The notes: a model not told the origin generated them from the sequence alone. 55,233 nt of DNA from Oscillospiraceae bacterium (GCA_015067075.1 SVND01000008.1:1-55233), one strand, 5' to 3'. Positions 17,196 to 28,820 are shown, counted from the first letter of the stretch. Made by a program: numbers and translations.

Positions 17196-17876
17196 ATGAA
17201 AAAAATCATTTCTCTTCTTCTTATTTTAGCTTTAATTTTCACTTTTTGTGCTTGCTCCGGTAAGCCCTCTGTCAACGTCGATATGCTCGGTATTGATTTT
17301 TCCGTTTCTGGAAACGACACGACACTTACCGACTTTACAGCAAACACGTCTAACCCCGTTGCGGCTATGCTTCTTGACGGATACGGCGCAGTCGTCGTCG
17401 AGCTTTATCCCGACGTAGCACCCAACACGGTAAATAACTTTATCTCCCTTATCAAAAGCGGTTTTTATGACAACAATACAGTTCACCGCGCCGACCCCGG
17501 CTTTGTAATTCAAGGCGGCGACCCCACAGGTAGCGGAAACGGCGGTCCCGGCTATAGCATTGCAGGTGAATTTACGGAAAACGGCTTTAAAAACGACCTT
17601 GCTCATACGGCAGGTGTTATCTCCATGGCACGCACAAAGGTTTTTGACAGCGCAGGAAGCCAATTTTTCATTATGCTCGGCACATCCACAAGTCTTGACG
17701 GCAAATACGCCGCTTTCGGCAAGGTAATCGCAGGCATGGACGCGGTTTATGCTCTCGCCGAAAACGAAGAGGTTTCCAACCCCATCAGCGGTACGCTCGT
17801 AAATAATGTTACGATCACAAAAATGCTTGTCGACCTTAACGGATACGCCTTTACTGAACCGACAAAAATTTCCTGA
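17196..17876 (+). CDS. Cyclophilin-type peptidyl-prolyl isomerase, membrane-anchored
   Basis: The 226-residue product has a signal peptide (MKKIISLLLILALIFTFCAC) that probably ends in a lipobox with Cys20, then a linker, then a cyclophilin domain from about residue 50. Visible motifs are GAVVVELYPDVAPNTVNNF, YDNNTVHRADPGFVIQGGDPTG, and SAGSQFFIMLG. It would catalyse prolyl isomerisation in secreted proteins at the outer membrane face, as a folding helper. It is transcribed alone from a promoter of the shared family. Confidence 0.9.
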   Translation: MKKIISLLLILALIFTFCACSGKPSVNVDMLGIDFSVSGNDTTLTDFTANTSNPVAAMLLDGYGAVVVELYPDVAPNTVNNFISLIKSGFYDNNTVHRADPGFVIQGGDPTGSGNGGPGYSIAGEFTENGFKNDLAHTAGVISMARTKVFDSAGSQFFIMLGTSTSLDGKYAAFGKVIAGMDAVYALAENEEVSNPISGTLVNNVTITKMLVDLNGYAFTEPTKIS

Positions 17877-17962
17877 TATTTGCAACGATGTAAAAGTAGC
17901 ATTTCATTTTCAGCAAAAAATCAATTGTTTTTCAAAAAAAATGAATTTTCTTCATTTTTCTC

Positions 17963-19368
<1,406 letters not shown>

Positions 19369-19390
19369 TCGGCTATATAATTTTACATTT

Positions 19391-19425
19391 AAAAAGGCGA
19401 GAATAGTTTATATCCTCGCCTTTTT
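19391..19425 (+). terminator. Intrinsic terminator of gdhA
   Basis: An 11-bp stem (19391-19401 with 19415-19425) whose 3' arm ends in a T run. Confidence 0.8.
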
Positions 19426-19440
19426 CATTGGGAGAAAAAC

Positions 19441-21429
19441 ATGGACAGCATTAAAGTCGGTATTTATACTTTAAATTTTGAAAACGGAAAGCTTATTGAG
19501 CTTTATCAAAACGGTGTTAAAACAGGGCTTTGCGGAAGTCTTTGGGAAATCTCCTCCCATAACGTCTTAATAAAAAACAATACCTGTGATTTTTCAGCCA
19601 AGCAAGACGGCGACCGTGCATATTTGACTTGGCTTTGCACGGATTTTTCAGTAAAAGCTTCTGCTTATTGTGAAAACGGTCTGCTTTACCTTTCCGCCGA
19701 TGTTTCGGGCGATATACCCATTGACAGTTTTACGTTTCCGCTGTTTGAAGGCATTTCGGATTTTTCAAAGTCCGAAGACAGCTATCTGCTCGTTCCTTAC
19801 CAAAACGGTTTTCTTGTGAAAGATCCTATTAAAAGCCTTATAAATACGCCAAATCCGCAGACATTTTGGGCAGGGCGAGGCGACGGCACGGGCTGGTACG
19901 AAAACGACTATCCCGCTTCGCTGAACTTCCAATTTTGTCTTTTCGGAAATAATGAGCGAGCTTTTTATTTTGCGCAGTATGACACACAGTCATATTTCAA
20001 AACCATAGGACTTTATTCCTACGGTAAAAGCGCCTTCGATTATAAGCTGATAAACTATCCCGAAAATGCAGGGGCTACGCACAGCTACGCTATGCCCTAC
20101 CCCTTTGTTTTCACGCAAACGCACAACATCACCAGCGGTATTGTCCTTTACAGAGCTTTTGCAAAAACTATGAAAAGCTGTGAAAAAGGCACACTTCGCA
20201 AGCGTGGCGTCAACGAACGGCTCAAGGAAATTGATATTGTCGCCATAAATCACAGCGATTTGGAATTTGGTCAAAATTTCAGCGCGTTTGAAGAAAGCGC
20301 GCTTTTACTGCGCGATATGGCAGAGGGAAAGCTAATGCTTCATTGGTACGGATGGAACAAGCAAAGACACGATGTTAATTATCCCGAATACATTGACCGA
20401 ACCATTTTTGAAAGTCATTCTCCCGTGCTTTTTGAGCAAAGCAAACGCTTTTCCGACGAGGGTATACTCAAAATCCCTTATGTCAATGCCCGTTTATGGG
20501 ATAAGCGCGGCGTTCATTGGGACGAAAACAATGTTGATGCATATGCAATACGCGATAAAAACGGAAATTTACTTGATGAGCCGTGGAACGTGCAGTATGC
20601 AGACCTTTACCCCATCTGTCCCTGTACGAAATTCTGGCAAAGCAAGGTTGCCGATTTTTGTGAGCTTTATTATAGAAAATTCAGCTTTGACGGCTTATAC
20701 ATCGATCAAGTCGGCTCTTTCAACGCTACCCTTTGCTTTAATAAAAGCCACGGTCATCCGATAGGCGGAGGTAAATGGTGGTGCGAGGGTTATCACAAAA
20801 TGATAAACGATGTTCGCGAAAGGGTTGGAAAGGATGCTGTTTTAACGACAGAGTCCTGCTGCGAAGCGTATATTGACGTTTTCGATATGATGCTCACACT
20901 TGATTTTAACTTCCAGGAGCTTTGCAAATTTTTAGGCTCACCTGAAAACCAAAATTCCATCCCTCTTTTCAAAATGATATACGGCGAATATGGCGTTACC
21001 TACGGAAGCCATCTCAGCTTCAATATGCCAATCGAAAAGTACCGTTTCAACATGGCGCGCAACGTCATTTGGGGCATTTTGCCAACGGTTGCCCTTGACC
21101 GCCCCGATGTTTTACGCGACAGCAGTAAAGCCGAGCATGTTAAAGTTTTACGCCAATGCGTTGACTTTTATAAAGCCCATCGCGACATATTCCTTTACGG
21201 CTATATTGACGAGCTTTTAAGTATTGAGTCGCCACCGCACCTTGTGACCTTTACTTGTTGCGGCAAGGATTACGACGTTACAGCGCCTTCGCTTTTTGCT
21301 GCTGCCTGGAGCTTTGAGGGAAAAAGGTATGCTTTTGGCTATAACTTTGCCGACTTTGTACAAGAGGCTACCGTTTTCGGCAAAAGCTTTACAGCGGACG
21401 CTCACGCATTTTTCTGCGCTGAGCTATAA
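19441..21429 (+). CDS. DUF6259-like putative glycoside hydrolase (cytoplasmic)
   Basis: A 662-residue protein without a signal peptide. Its middle part looks like a TIM barrel of the alpha-galactosidase-related type: LHWYGWNKQRHDVNYPEY, then CPCTKFWQSKVADF, then FDGLYIDQVGS and TTESCCEAYIDVFD, which resembles DUF6259 proteins found in clostridial glycan loci. The aspartate in YIDQVGS and the glutamate in TTESC are candidate catalytic residues. A GGGAGAA site precedes the ATG, 16 bp past the gdhA terminator. No separate promoter is evident. Substrate unknown. Confidence 0.65.
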   Translation: MDSIKVGIYTLNFENGKLIELYQNGVKTGLCGSLWEISSHNVLIKNNTCDFSAKQDGDRAYLTWLCTDFSVKASAYCENGLLYLSADVSGDIPIDSFTFPLFEGISDFSKSEDSYLLVPYQNGFLVKDPIKSLINTPNPQTFWAGRGDGTGWYENDYPASLNFQFCLFGNNERAFYFAQYDTQSYFKTIGLYSYGKSAFDYKLINYPENAGATHSYAMPYPFVFTQTHNITSGIVLYRAFAKTMKSCEKGTLRKRGVNERLKEIDIVAINHSDLEFGQNFSAFEESALLLRDMAEGKLMLHWYGWNKQRHDVNYPEYIDRTIFESHSPVLFEQSKRFSDEGILKIPYVNARLWDKRGVHWDENNVDAYAIRDKNGNLLDEPWNVQYADLYPICPCTKFWQSKVADFCELYYRKFSFDGLYIDQVGSFNATLCFNKSHGHPIGGGKWWCEGYHKMINDVRERVGKDAVLTTESCCEAYIDVFDMMLTLDFNFQELCKFLGSPENQNSIPLFKMIYGEYGVTYGSHLSFNMPIEKYRFNMARNVIWGILPTVALDRPDVLRDSSKAEHVKVLRQCVDFYKAHRDIFLYGYIDELLSIESPPHLVTFTCCGKDYDVTAPSLFAAAWSFEGKRYAFGYNFADFVQEATVFGKSFTADAHAFFCAEL

Positions 21430-21582
21430 ACAAACGCAATATTGTGCATACAATTGGCAAAATTCAGTATATACAATGCTATTATTTTGCTATATAATAA
21501 GCACAAAACACCGCAAAATTTTGCCGAAAAGCACATTTCTCATATAATTTTTTCTTCACTTAAAATAAGCACGTTTTAACGC

Positions 21583-21611
21583 TTGAAAAAGCATTTCTGA
21601 TATGATACAAT
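21583..21611 (+). promoter_or_regulatory. Promoter (shared family) of the 876-residue lipoprotein gene
   Basis: TTGAAA (21583-21588), 17-bp spacer, TACAAT (21606-21611). The flank TTTTAACGCTTGAAAAAGCAT matches the shared pattern. A dyad ATGGGA/TCCCAT (21619-21624 with 21628-21633) follows. The rest of the gap from 21430 is AT-rich and shows nothing else. Confidence 0.75.
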
Positions 21612-21662
21612 ATAGCACATGGGACGTTCCCATACCTATAAATTAAAGAAACGGAGACACCT

Positions 21663-24293
21663 ATGAAAAAAGCACTTTTAACCGTTGCAGTTATTTTGCT
21701 GTCCCTTTGCTTGCTTTTCGGATGCACACCGAATGAGCCTGCAAGCGATCCGACACCTACCGCTGCACCCACTGAAAACGCAACGCCCACCGTTGCAAGT
21801 ACACCTACAGCCACTCCCGAACCAAAATTTGAGGACACAGGCTGGCAAGAGCGTTATGAAGCTATCGCCGAGCTTACCAAAATCATCGGCGCTGACAGCG
21901 TTGCAGTCCGTGAAAGTCTCGGCTGGTGGGACGATTTTGCACGCTTCAGCTACAACAACAGCTCTATGGACTCTTTCTTCATGAACGCTGACGCTTGCGG
22001 CACTGCAGGCGGATATGAAAGATGCGGTGTTTTGCTCTCCATAAACACGGCTGAGGAGCAAGCAAAATCCACCATCAAGCAGGCACACGATCTTAATATG
22101 AAGGTCGGCGCATATCTTGAGCTTCAAGGCGATACAGGCACTATGCTCATGGGCTTCCATCAAAAAGAGGACGGTACTTTTGAAATTGATCCCGCAACAA
22201 ATCAGCCGCGCATTTACGCTGACTCCTACTCTTGGGCTGTTTCAGGCGCAGGACGAAACGCTGCTGTAAACTACGTAAGATGGGTCACTCCCGGCGACTT
22301 TTTCACGGAAGAACCTTGCTTTGGCGACTTTGTTTTCTCCAAGATCGATAAGAGCAAGATCTATCCTTCCGTTATGCCGACTTATCCCGACGGAACGCCT
22401 GCCATCGGATTTTCCTCCGATGAAATTCAGGATCCGTCCACTTCCCTTTTCCTCGATGCAAACTGCTCAAAAAATATAAACGGCGAATACCTCAACGTCG
22501 CCGGCTTTATGACTCTCGGCGACAATCTCAACAATGCGTTTGTATACGAAAATTCCATGATGCAAAGCGCTACAGGTAATATTCTCAGCATCGGTAAGGA
22601 CTCCGCCTCTCCCTTCTGGAAAGATTACACAGCTAAAATGGCTGAGTATTTCGTTTCTCTTGGTGTTGACTATTTCTGGTTTGACAACTGGTGCGGTTGG
22701 GATAATATCCATACAAAGCCTCTTGATCGCGGCTTTGGCACATGGAGCGATTACAAATTCAAAGAATACCTCAAGCAGTATCCCGAAATCGGCGTTACAG
22801 ACCCCGACAATTTCTCCATAACGGAATATGTCCGCGAAAAAGGCATTGAGGGCGACACATACATGGAAGATCACGGCTTCCTTATGCAGGACTCTTATTG
22901 GAGAGAAGAATTTTGGCTTGACGATCCCATTTGGATGGCATATCTCAGCTTCAAGGCAAAATCCAACATTGAATACAGCTCCGCCATTTTCAAGGCTATA
23001 AAGGACGCTTCCCTTAAGTATAACGGCGACGCGGAAGCTGTAGCAATATGTGCAAACGATTTCCCCTATCCCACCTATTCTGCATACGACGGCAACACTC
23101 TTGACCTTATCCATACGGAATACAACTGCACATATTCAGCTTGCACAGGCTTCGCAACGGCAGGATACCCGCCCAACGGCTATTCAGGCCACGCATTCAG
23201 TCTTATCTCCGACAGCACGCGCAGTAAAAACGCCAACGTCTGGTACTATACGGAAGATTACCGCGACAAATACAACCTCGGTCTTGTTTTCAACTATGAA
23301 GCACTCGCCTACAACGTAACAGTTTACAACGGCGACGACTGCGAAAACATGGTCGGCACGGACAAAAACGCCACACATGTAAACGAAAGCATTGGTAAGC
23401 TTCGCGATAAATTCTCCGACAGAGGCGCATACGCCGAGATAGGTGTTCTCTTCTCCGAGGACAGCGAAACCTCAACTCTTGCTCCCGGCGGATTTATCGA
23501 CTCTCAAGGCAACGAAACCACCCTCAGCTATATGGGCTGGTGCCACGCTCTTAACGAGCTCAACGTTCCTTATCGCGCTATTAACCACAACAAGCTCGCA
23601 GACAGAATCAACCTTGTAAGCGTACTTATTATGCCTAACGTCCGTTCCATCAGCCAAAAGGAAGTAGACGAGCTTATCATCCCCTTCCTTGACAACGGCG
23701 GTACGATCGTTGTTACAGGCGAGGATGCAGGTAAGGTCGATATAATGGAAAACAATTATGCAAAGCACGATAAATGCTTGCTTGTTGACCTTGCTGAAAG
23801 CTACAGCGGCAACGGTAACGTAATTTACTTCGAGCAAGACCCGACCATCGACTATTTCAAGCGTCACAAGAATTCCGATATAGAAACGATTCGCGAGCTT
23901 TATCTCAACGATATCGAAGCTATTGTAAACGATATCTTTGACAAAGGCTATGCACACCGTCTTGTAACGTTTGAAAACCTTCCCGACAGCGTCGAGACCA
24001 CTCTCAACTATTCCCCCATGGAAAATAATTATTTCCTTGATATCGTAAATATGCAAATTGACGTTGAGAGCGACACAGTTACACCTATCTCGGACGGCGT
24101 TGTTGCAAAGCTTCGCCTTCCCAGCCAGCTTTGGGGCAAAACACTCGTCGTAGAGCAGTTCACAGCCGACAAGAACAAGTTCATCGAGCTTGAAAACGGC
24201 GTAGATTACACCATCGAAAACGAGTATATTACGGTAAATCTCAAGGGCTTTAACGTATACTCCACGCTCATCATCACATGGGCAGGTAAATAA
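21663..24293 (+). CDS. Surface lipoprotein, putative glycoside hydrolase with TIM barrel and GATase-like domain
   Basis: The 876-residue product has a lipoprotein signal peptide with lipobox LLFGC (Cys21) and a long Thr/Pro tether (to about residue 55). The body shows barrel-like segments (GWWDDFARFSYNN, YFVSLGVDYFWFDNWCGWD, AVAICANDFPYP) and a later domain with VLIMPNVRSISQKEVDELI and FLDNGGTIVVTGEDAG, which recalls the glutamine-amidotransferase-like domain of GH42-type enzymes. It probably acts on glycans at the cell surface, but no CAZy family can be assigned by eye. It is the third lipoprotein in the window behind the same promoter type. Confidence 0.6.
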   Translation: MKKALLTVAVILLSLCLLFGCTPNEPASDPTPTAAPTENATPTVASTPTATPEPKFEDTGWQERYEAIAELTKIIGADSVAVRESLGWWDDFARFSYNNSSMDSFFMNADACGTAGGYERCGVLLSINTAEEQAKSTIKQAHDLNMKVGAYLELQGDTGTMLMGFHQKEDGTFEIDPATNQPRIYADSYSWAVSGAGRNAAVNYVRWVTPGDFFTEEPCFGDFVFSKIDKSKIYPSVMPTYPDGTPAIGFSSDEIQDPSTSLFLDANCSKNINGEYLNVAGFMTLGDNLNNAFVYENSMMQSATGNILSIGKDSASPFWKDYTAKMAEYFVSLGVDYFWFDNWCGWDNIHTKPLDRGFGTWSDYKFKEYLKQYPEIGVTDPDNFSITEYVREKGIEGDTYMEDHGFLMQDSYWREEFWLDDPIWMAYLSFKAKSNIEYSSAIFKAIKDASLKYNGDAEAVAICANDFPYPTYSAYDGNTLDLIHTEYNCTYSACTGFATAGYPPNGYSGHAFSLISDSTRSKNANVWYYTEDYRDKYNLGLVFNYEALAYNVTVYNGDDCENMVGTDKNATHVNESIGKLRDKFSDRGAYAEIGVLFSEDSETSTLAPGGFIDSQGNETTLSYMGWCHALNELNVPYRAINHNKLADRINLVSVLIMPNVRSISQKEVDELIIPFLDNGGTIVVTGEDAGKVDIMENNYAKHDKCLLVDLAESYSGNGNVIYFEQDPTIDYFKRHKNSDIETIRELYLNDIEAIVNDIFDKGYAHRLVTFENLPDSVETTLNYSPMENNYFLDIVNMQIDVESDTVTPISDGVVAKLRLPSQLWGKTLVVEQFTADKNKFIELENGVDYTIENEYITVNLKGFNVYSTLIITWAGK

Positions 24294-24300
24294 ATATGTG

Positions 24301-24337
24301 AGTGCTCGTTGCTGTGTCGCAACGAGCACTTTTTTTA
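24301..24337 (+). terminator. Intrinsic terminator
   Basis: A perfect 12-bp stem (24301-24312 with 24319-24330) and seven Ts follow the 876-residue lipoprotein gene. Confidence 0.88.
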
Positions 24338-24383
24338 TATCCCTGCTCGATTTATAGCGCTTGGTTCGAGATTTAGTGCTTTT

Positions 24384-24436
24384 GTAGAGCGGCGAACTGT
24401 GTTCGCCATAACGGGCGTTCGCAGAACGCCCCTACC
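24384..24436. repeat. Palindromic intergenic repeat
   Basis: Two adjacent perfect dyads, GGCGAAC/GTTCGCC (24391-24407) and GGGCGTTC/GAACGCCC (24413-24431), are bounded by GTAG and CTAC. The core GAAC-TG-GTTCG resembles the dyad at 254-272 near the left end of the window, suggesting one dispersed repeat family. Confidence 0.6.
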
Positions 24437-24514
24437 AAGCACGCGGCGCATAGCGTCAGCTCTATTCGCCTTCGACGAGTTATATTACTATGCATTGATA
24501 TACCCGTCATACAC

Positions 24515-24545
24515 AAAAACAGACCTCGACTTTCGTCGAGGTCTG
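24515..24545 (-). terminator. Intrinsic terminator, minus strand
   Basis: An 11-bp perfect stem (24520-24530 with 24535-24545) with a TTTC loop complement and a five-T tail on the minus strand. It closes the transcript that starts with the 1298-residue dockerin protein. Confidence 0.8.
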
Positions 24546-24558
24546 TTATATTGTTTAA

Positions 24559-24645
24559 TTATGCTTCAACGATAGAGAAGTCATCAAGGATGATGTGTCT
24601 TGTGACTTACGTAGCATAAGCGATTTTAAAATCAGCTATCTGCAT
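24559..24645 (-). pseudogene. C-terminal remnant of a carbohydrate-binding protein gene
   Basis: On the minus strand this reads MQIADFKIAYAT, a stop, then VTRHIILDDFSIVEA and a final stop. The last part resembles the [11 protein letters not shown] end of the binding repeats in the gene just upstream. It has no start signal and an internal stop at 24607-24609, so it is a decayed fragment between the stop of the big gene (24675) and its terminator. It may be left from a deletion or recombination between repeats. Confidence 0.45.
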
Positions 24646-24674
24646 AAATCTCTACTTTCGGTAGTCAAGCTTGA

Positions 24675-27600
24675 TCAAGCATTAGGTTCATTGGATACCC
24701 AGATACCAATGTTCTTTGCATAGACTGCGTTTGTGTTAAACGCTCCGGCTGTATCATAAAAATCAGCAGGAAGAACTACTGTAATCGTGTGTGCATCGTA
24801 GTCTACCGTGTAACAGGATGCGTCCATTGCACCGTATGCAAATGCAGTAGGATCTGACCAGCCGGAAAGAACCTTTATATCGTATGTAGCATCAATATTT
24901 TCAGGAATTGCAAATGTCATAGTAGGTGTAAAACCGCCAACATGACTCTGTCTACCTGCATAAACGAGATCAAATTCAGAGAAGCCGTTTACTATCTTAC
25001 CGTTCGTTCCTTCGAATGCATATTCCATGCCGTTGTAGATCTCAACATATGCTTCAAGAGCTTTTCTTCCGTCAACACTGTTGCTGGAAGCTGTTGTATC
25101 AATGATATCAGCAGCGTCACCTTCAATAACAATACCACCGTTATTGAAGCTGAGACTATAACCGTCAGTAATATCAAGGTCTGTAGCCGCGTTTGTGGGA
25201 AGTTCAACAAGAGAAACATCGTCAAGATAAATAGCGTTAGATCCTATTGCCATACCGAATAAAAGATGCTCAGGAGTAAATTCTCCGTTAACATTTATTG
25301 TTTCAGGCACATAAACGATAGCCATTCTTGTCATCCAGTTACCAGCCCATCCCTTATCGCTTTCATGACCTGTATAACCGAAGCACCAGTCCGTAACATT
25401 TAAAGCTATTTGCATATCCCATCCCTTATCTGGTGCAGCAAGTCTTACAGTATATTCAGCGTTGCCGAGGATATTTGTGACGCCTTCTGTTGCCGTTCTT
25501 TCTCTTACAGAAACAAGATAGTATTTGCCGCCTTCTACAGGAGCGATGAAGTTCGGGTTACACGTACCCTTGGATTTATCCAGCTTGATAACATTGCCGT
25601 TTGCGCCATCAACACCACTTGCGATGGAAATAGCACCTGCTGTATAGTCATCTTCAGACGGCATATACATTGTCAAATCAGATGTATAATCCTTGCCCTG
25701 ATGTATAGCGTCGTAAGGAAGCAAAGATGCAATAACGTCATCTCTCAAACCAGTCCAGTTGTCATCTGTTACATAGAAAAGGTTTGTAGCAGGAGCAGGA
25801 GTTTCTGTGGGAGTGGGAGCTTCTGTAGGAGTGGGAGCTTCCGTCGGAGTAGGAGCTTCCGTCGGGGTAGGAGCTTCCGTGGGAGTGGGTGTTTCTGTGG
25901 GGATAGGTTCATCAGATACCCAAACACCGATATACTTATTGTGGAGAACACCAAGATCAAACGCGCCTTCACCGTAGAAATTTTCGGGAAGTGTAACTGT
26001 AACTGTATGTTCAACGTAGTCTACCTCGTAGCAGCCTTCATCCATTGCACCATATACAAACGGTGTTTCGTGGCTAGCCCAACCGGAAAGAACCTCTATG
26101 CCATATGTATCGTCAACATATTCGGGAATAGCGAACGTAAAAGTAGGCTTGAAGTTTGTAATGTTGTTGTATTTACCTTCATAGACAATATCAAATTTAT
26201 TCTTATAGAAGCCGTTTACTATCTTACCTTCGATTTCCTCGAACGTAAATGCTTCGCCTGTGTATCTTGCGTTGATATATGCTTCAATAGCATCGGGTAA
26301 AGATGCATTGGATGCCGCTTTTACTTCTATATCAGCAGCATCGCCGGATATTACGATATCGCCGTTATAGAAGCTAAGCTCAAAGCCGTCTGTGATATCT
26401 GCATCATATGCTGCAAATGCGACGGGAAGCTCTACGATAGAGATATCGTCATAGTACATATCGGTAACGTTGTCGAGACCGACAGTAACCATAAGATGTG
26501 TGGGAGCAAGAGAGTCAGCTCCGTATGTTTCGGGAACGGATACGATAATATACTTTGTCATCCACTGATTTGAATAGCCTTCGCCTTCAGCCGTCTTTGT
26601 ATAGCCGACGCTCCAGCCATTTCCGCCTACAACATCAGCAAAGTTCCAGTTGTTAGCGCTGTTTCCAACCCATGCAACATACTTGGAGCCGCCGATAACA
26701 TTGTTTGTTCCTGAAGAGGGAGATTTCTGTCTGAGGGAAACGAGGTAAGTCTTGCCGCCTTCTACGGGAGCAACAAATGAGGGCTCGGTATATCCACCGC
26801 CTACATTTGCAAGCTTGATGACCTTGCCGTTTGCGCCTTCAACGCCGTCTACAACGGAGATGATGCCGCTTGAAATCAGGTATTCAGCCGTGGGTACAGT
26901 GATTTCACCCAAGTTGTTCGACCACATAGGAATCTGTGTTGTATAATCACCGTCATAAGGTGTTTTCGAAGCAATTATGCCTGCTGCTGTTCCCGACCAA
27001 TTCTCGTCATTTACATAAACAAGGTTTGTCGATGCGGGAATAGGTGTGGGTTCTGCAGTCGGTTCAGGTGTGGGCTCTGCAGTCGGTTCAGGTGTGGGCT
27101 CTGCAGTCGGTTCAGGTGTGGGTTCTGCAGTCGGTTCAGGTGTGGGCTCTGCAGTTGGTTCAGGTGTAGGTTCTGCTACAACAGGATCAGCTACCCAAAC
27201 GCCGATATTCTTGCTTACAAGGAAGTTCGGCTGATAAACGTCATTGCTGCTGTAATAATCTTCAGGAACTGTCAATGTAAGAGTATGTGCCTCATAATCG
27301 ATTTCGTATAATTCTTCAGCAAAGGTACCGTAGCCGAATGCCGCAGGATCAGCCCAACCGGACATCGGGATTACTGTGTAATCTTCGTTTACATATTCGG
27401 GAAGCTTAAACGTATAAGTAGGAATAAATGTCTTAATATGGCTTTCTCTACCGTTTTGAACAGCTGTTACGCTGATCAAGCCGTTTACAACTGTACCTTC
27501 CTGTCCTAAATATGTGTACTTCGTTGCACCGCTGTAGGGCGTTGCATAAATTTCAAGAGCATTTCTTCCATCAACTGTGTTACTTGCCTGTGTAACTATG

Positions 27601-28571
27601 CCATCAGCGTCAGCGGAAATAACAATGTCGCCATCGAGCAAGCTTGCACTGAAGCCGTTTGTAATATCTGCTACATAAGCGGCTGTCTTGGGAAGTTCAA
27701 CGATTGTTACATCATCATAGTATATAGCGTTTGCACCGGGTCGGAATGAGAACATAAGATGTTCAGGTGCAAATTCACCGTCAACGTCTATAGTTTCGGG
27801 AACATATACTATCGCCTTTCTTGTCATCCAATTGCCGACATAACCCTTGTCGCTTTCCTTGGCTGTGTATCCGAAGCACCAGTCTGTCGTGTGAAGTATT
27901 GTCTTTGTGCTCCAGCCCTTATCAGGTGCGCCAAGCCATACGTTATACTCAGTTACGCCGAGGATGTTGTTAACGCCTTCAGTTGCTGTCTTTTCTCTGA
28001 GAGAGATCATATAGTACTTTCCTGCTTCTACAGGAGCGATTAAAGAAGGATCGCAACAGTCACTTCCTACTTTTGCAATTTTGATAACATTTCCGTTTGC
28101 GCCTTCAACGTTGGACGCTACGGATATAAGTCCTGTTGAAAGGGTTGCTTCAGCAGTGCCTGCACTACTGTACATAGCGAGCTTTGTTTGATAGTCGCCG
28201 TCATAGGGAAGCTTGGAAGCAATAATGCTTTCTGCTGTACCTGCCCAATTGTCATCAGTAACATAGAAAAGGTTTTCAGTAGATACAGCGTTAACTACTT
28301 CTGCTGTTACCTTTTTGAGAAGAACGAGGACGTCAAGAATATTGTATTCGCCGTCACCGTTAACGTCTCCGTTACGAGCAATTTCAACATCCTGTCCGTT
28401 TACAGCTTTAAGAGAAGCTAAAACGTCATTGATATTGAGAGAAGAGCTGTCGTCCATGTCATACCAAGCTGACAAAGCGTCTGCGTTAAGTCCTGTCTGT
28501 GCAACAGGAGCAACCACAAACAACGACAATAACATTAAAAGAGAGAGTGCCAAAGAGATAATGCGTTTCAT
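24675..28571 (-). CDS. Secreted dockerin-bearing protein with three large carbohydrate-binding-like repeats
   Basis: The 1298-residue product has a signal peptide ([18 protein letters not shown]), then a dockerin-like pair of calcium loops, the first degraded ([12 protein letters not shown]) and the second intact ([12 protein letters not shown]). Three homologous units of about 370 residues follow, each starting with a NLxYVxDxNWxG motif and containing APVEGGKxYLVSLR and YYDDxxIVELP segments like CBM4/9-type modules. They are separated by PTPEPTAE and PTPTEA linkers. No catalytic domain is recognised. The start at 28571 follows an AGGAGG site; a longer frame upstream is rejected. The dockerin implies attachment to a cohesin scaffold encoded elsewhere, or simply a calcium-binding surface module. 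Confidence 0.75.
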   Translation of the reverse strand: MKRIISLALSLLMLLSLFVVAPVAQTGLNADALSAWYDMDDSSSLNINDVLASLKAVNGQDVEIARNGDVNGDGEYNILDVLVLLKKVTAEVVNAVSTENLFYVTDDNWAGTAESIIASKLPYDGDYQTKLAMYSSAGTAEATLSTGLISVASNVEGANGNVIKIAKVGSDCCDPSLIAPVEAGKYYMISLREKTATEGVNNILGVTEYNVWLGAPDKGWSTKTILHTTDWCFGYTAKESDKGYVGNWMTRKAIVYVPETIDVDGEFAPEHLMFSFRPGANAIYYDDVTIVELPKTAAYVADITNGFSASLLDGDIVISADADGIVTQASNTVDGRNALEIYATPYSGATKYTYLGQEGTVVNGLISVTAVQNGRESHIKTFIPTYTFKLPEYVNEDYTVIPMSGWADPAAFGYGTFAEELYEIDYEAHTLTLTVPEDYYSSNDVYQPNFLVSKNIGVWVADPVVAEPTPEPTAEPTPEPTAEPTPEPTAEPTPEPTAEPTPEPTAEPTPIPASTNLVYVNDENWSGTAAGIIASKTPYDGDYTTQIPMWSNNLGEITVPTAEYLISSGIISVVDGVEGANGKVIKLANVGGGYTEPSFVAPVEGGKTYLVSLRQKSPSSGTNNVIGGSKYVAWVGNSANNWNFADVVGGNGWSVGYTKTAEGEGYSNQWMTKYIIVSVPETYGADSLAPTHLMVTVGLDNVTDMYYDDISIVELPVAFAAYDADITDGFELSFYNGDIVISGDAADIEVKAASNASLPDAIEAYINARYTGEAFTFEEIEGKIVNGFYKNKFDIVYEGKYNNITNFKPTFTFAIPEYVDDTYGIEVLSGWASHETPFVYGAMDEGCYEVDYVEHTVTVTLPENFYGEGAFDLGVLHNKYIGVWVSDEPIPTETPTPTEAPTPTEAPTPTEAPTPTEAPTPTETPAPATNLFYVTDDNWTGLRDDVIASLLPYDAIHQGKDYTSDLTMYMPSEDDYTAGAISIASGVDGANGNVIKLDKSKGTCNPNFIAPVEGGKYYLVSVRERTATEGVTNILGNAEYTVRLAAPDKGWDMQIALNVTDWCFGYTGHESDKGWAGNWMTRMAIVYVPETINVNGEFTPEHLLFGMAIGSNAIYLDDVSLVELPTNAATDLDITDGYSLSFNNGGIVIEGDAADIIDTTASSNSVDGRKALEAYVEIYNGMEYAFEGTNGKIVNGFSEFDLVYAGRQSHVGGFTPTMTFAIPENIDATYDIKVLSGWSDPTAFAYGAMDASCYTVDYDAHTITVVLPADFYDTAGAFNTNAVYAKNIGIWVSNEPNA
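25800..25905 (-). repeat. 18-bp tandem repeats coding for a TEAPTP linker
   Basis: About six copies of an 18-bp unit encode six-residue T-E-A-P-T-P repeats in the second linker of the 1298-residue protein. Such tracts can change copy number by slippage. Confidence 0.8.
27042..27174 (-). repeat. 24-bp tandem repeats coding for a PEPTAEPT linker
   Basis: More than five nearly identical copies of a 24-bp unit encode the eight-residue P-E-P-T-A-E-P-T linker between binding units one and two of the same protein. The near identity of the copies points to recent expansion. Confidence 0.85.
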
Positions 28572-28605
28572 TTTGGGTTTCCTCCTAATATAATAATGTA
28601 GGTTA

Positions 28606-28634
28606 AGTATAGCACAATACATATATTTTTGCAA
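28606..28634 (-). promoter_or_regulatory. Promoter of the 1298-residue dockerin protein
   Basis: On the minus strand TTGCAA (28629-28634), 17-bp spacer and TATACT (28606-28611), 35 bp before the start codon. Confidence 0.7.
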
Positions 28635-28683
28635 GGGTTTTTTTATTATTTTTGTACAATTTAACATATTTTCAGAAGAAATA

Positions 28684-28712
28684 TTGACACAAAGGTGTAA
28701 ATGTGATATAAT
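28684..28712 (+). promoter_or_regulatory. Consensus promoter of mntP
   Basis: A perfect TTGACA (28684-28689) and a perfect TATAAT (28707-28712) with a 17-bp spacer. The start codon of mntP is about 110 bp downstream, leaving a leader of roughly 100 nt. Confidence 0.85.
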
Positions 28713-28729
28713 TTGCGCATATTTTTGTT

Positions 28730-28800
28730 AAAAATCACTATTTATACTCTTTTTATACGTGATTTTTTTACAGCATCGGCTTATCCAAGCCGTTTTTTTT
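28730..28800 (+). promoter_or_regulatory. mntP leader: Attenuator-like leader of mntP
   Basis: Between the promoter and mntP lie two hairpins: a 9-bp perfect stem AAAAATCAC/GTGATTTTT (28730-28738 with 28759-28767), and a 6-bp stem CGGCTT/AAGCCG (28777-28792) followed by eight Ts, a complete intrinsic terminator 20 bp before the start codon. A promoter followed by a terminator before the gene suggests conditional read-through, probably in response to manganese. The conserved core of the yybP-ykoY manganese riboswitch was not found. Confidence 0.6.
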
Positions 28801-28820
28801 ATCGGAAGGTGTAAATTCAT

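Noticed and set aside
27042-27174. Regular 24-bp repeats as a CRISPR array
   Set aside because: The units are contiguous without spacers, keep the reading frame and encode a Pro/Glu/Thr linker inside a large gene. No cas gene is present.
28713-28820. yybP-ykoY manganese riboswitch before mntP
   Set aside because: The leader is short and I cannot find the conserved core; only simple hairpins and a terminator are visible.
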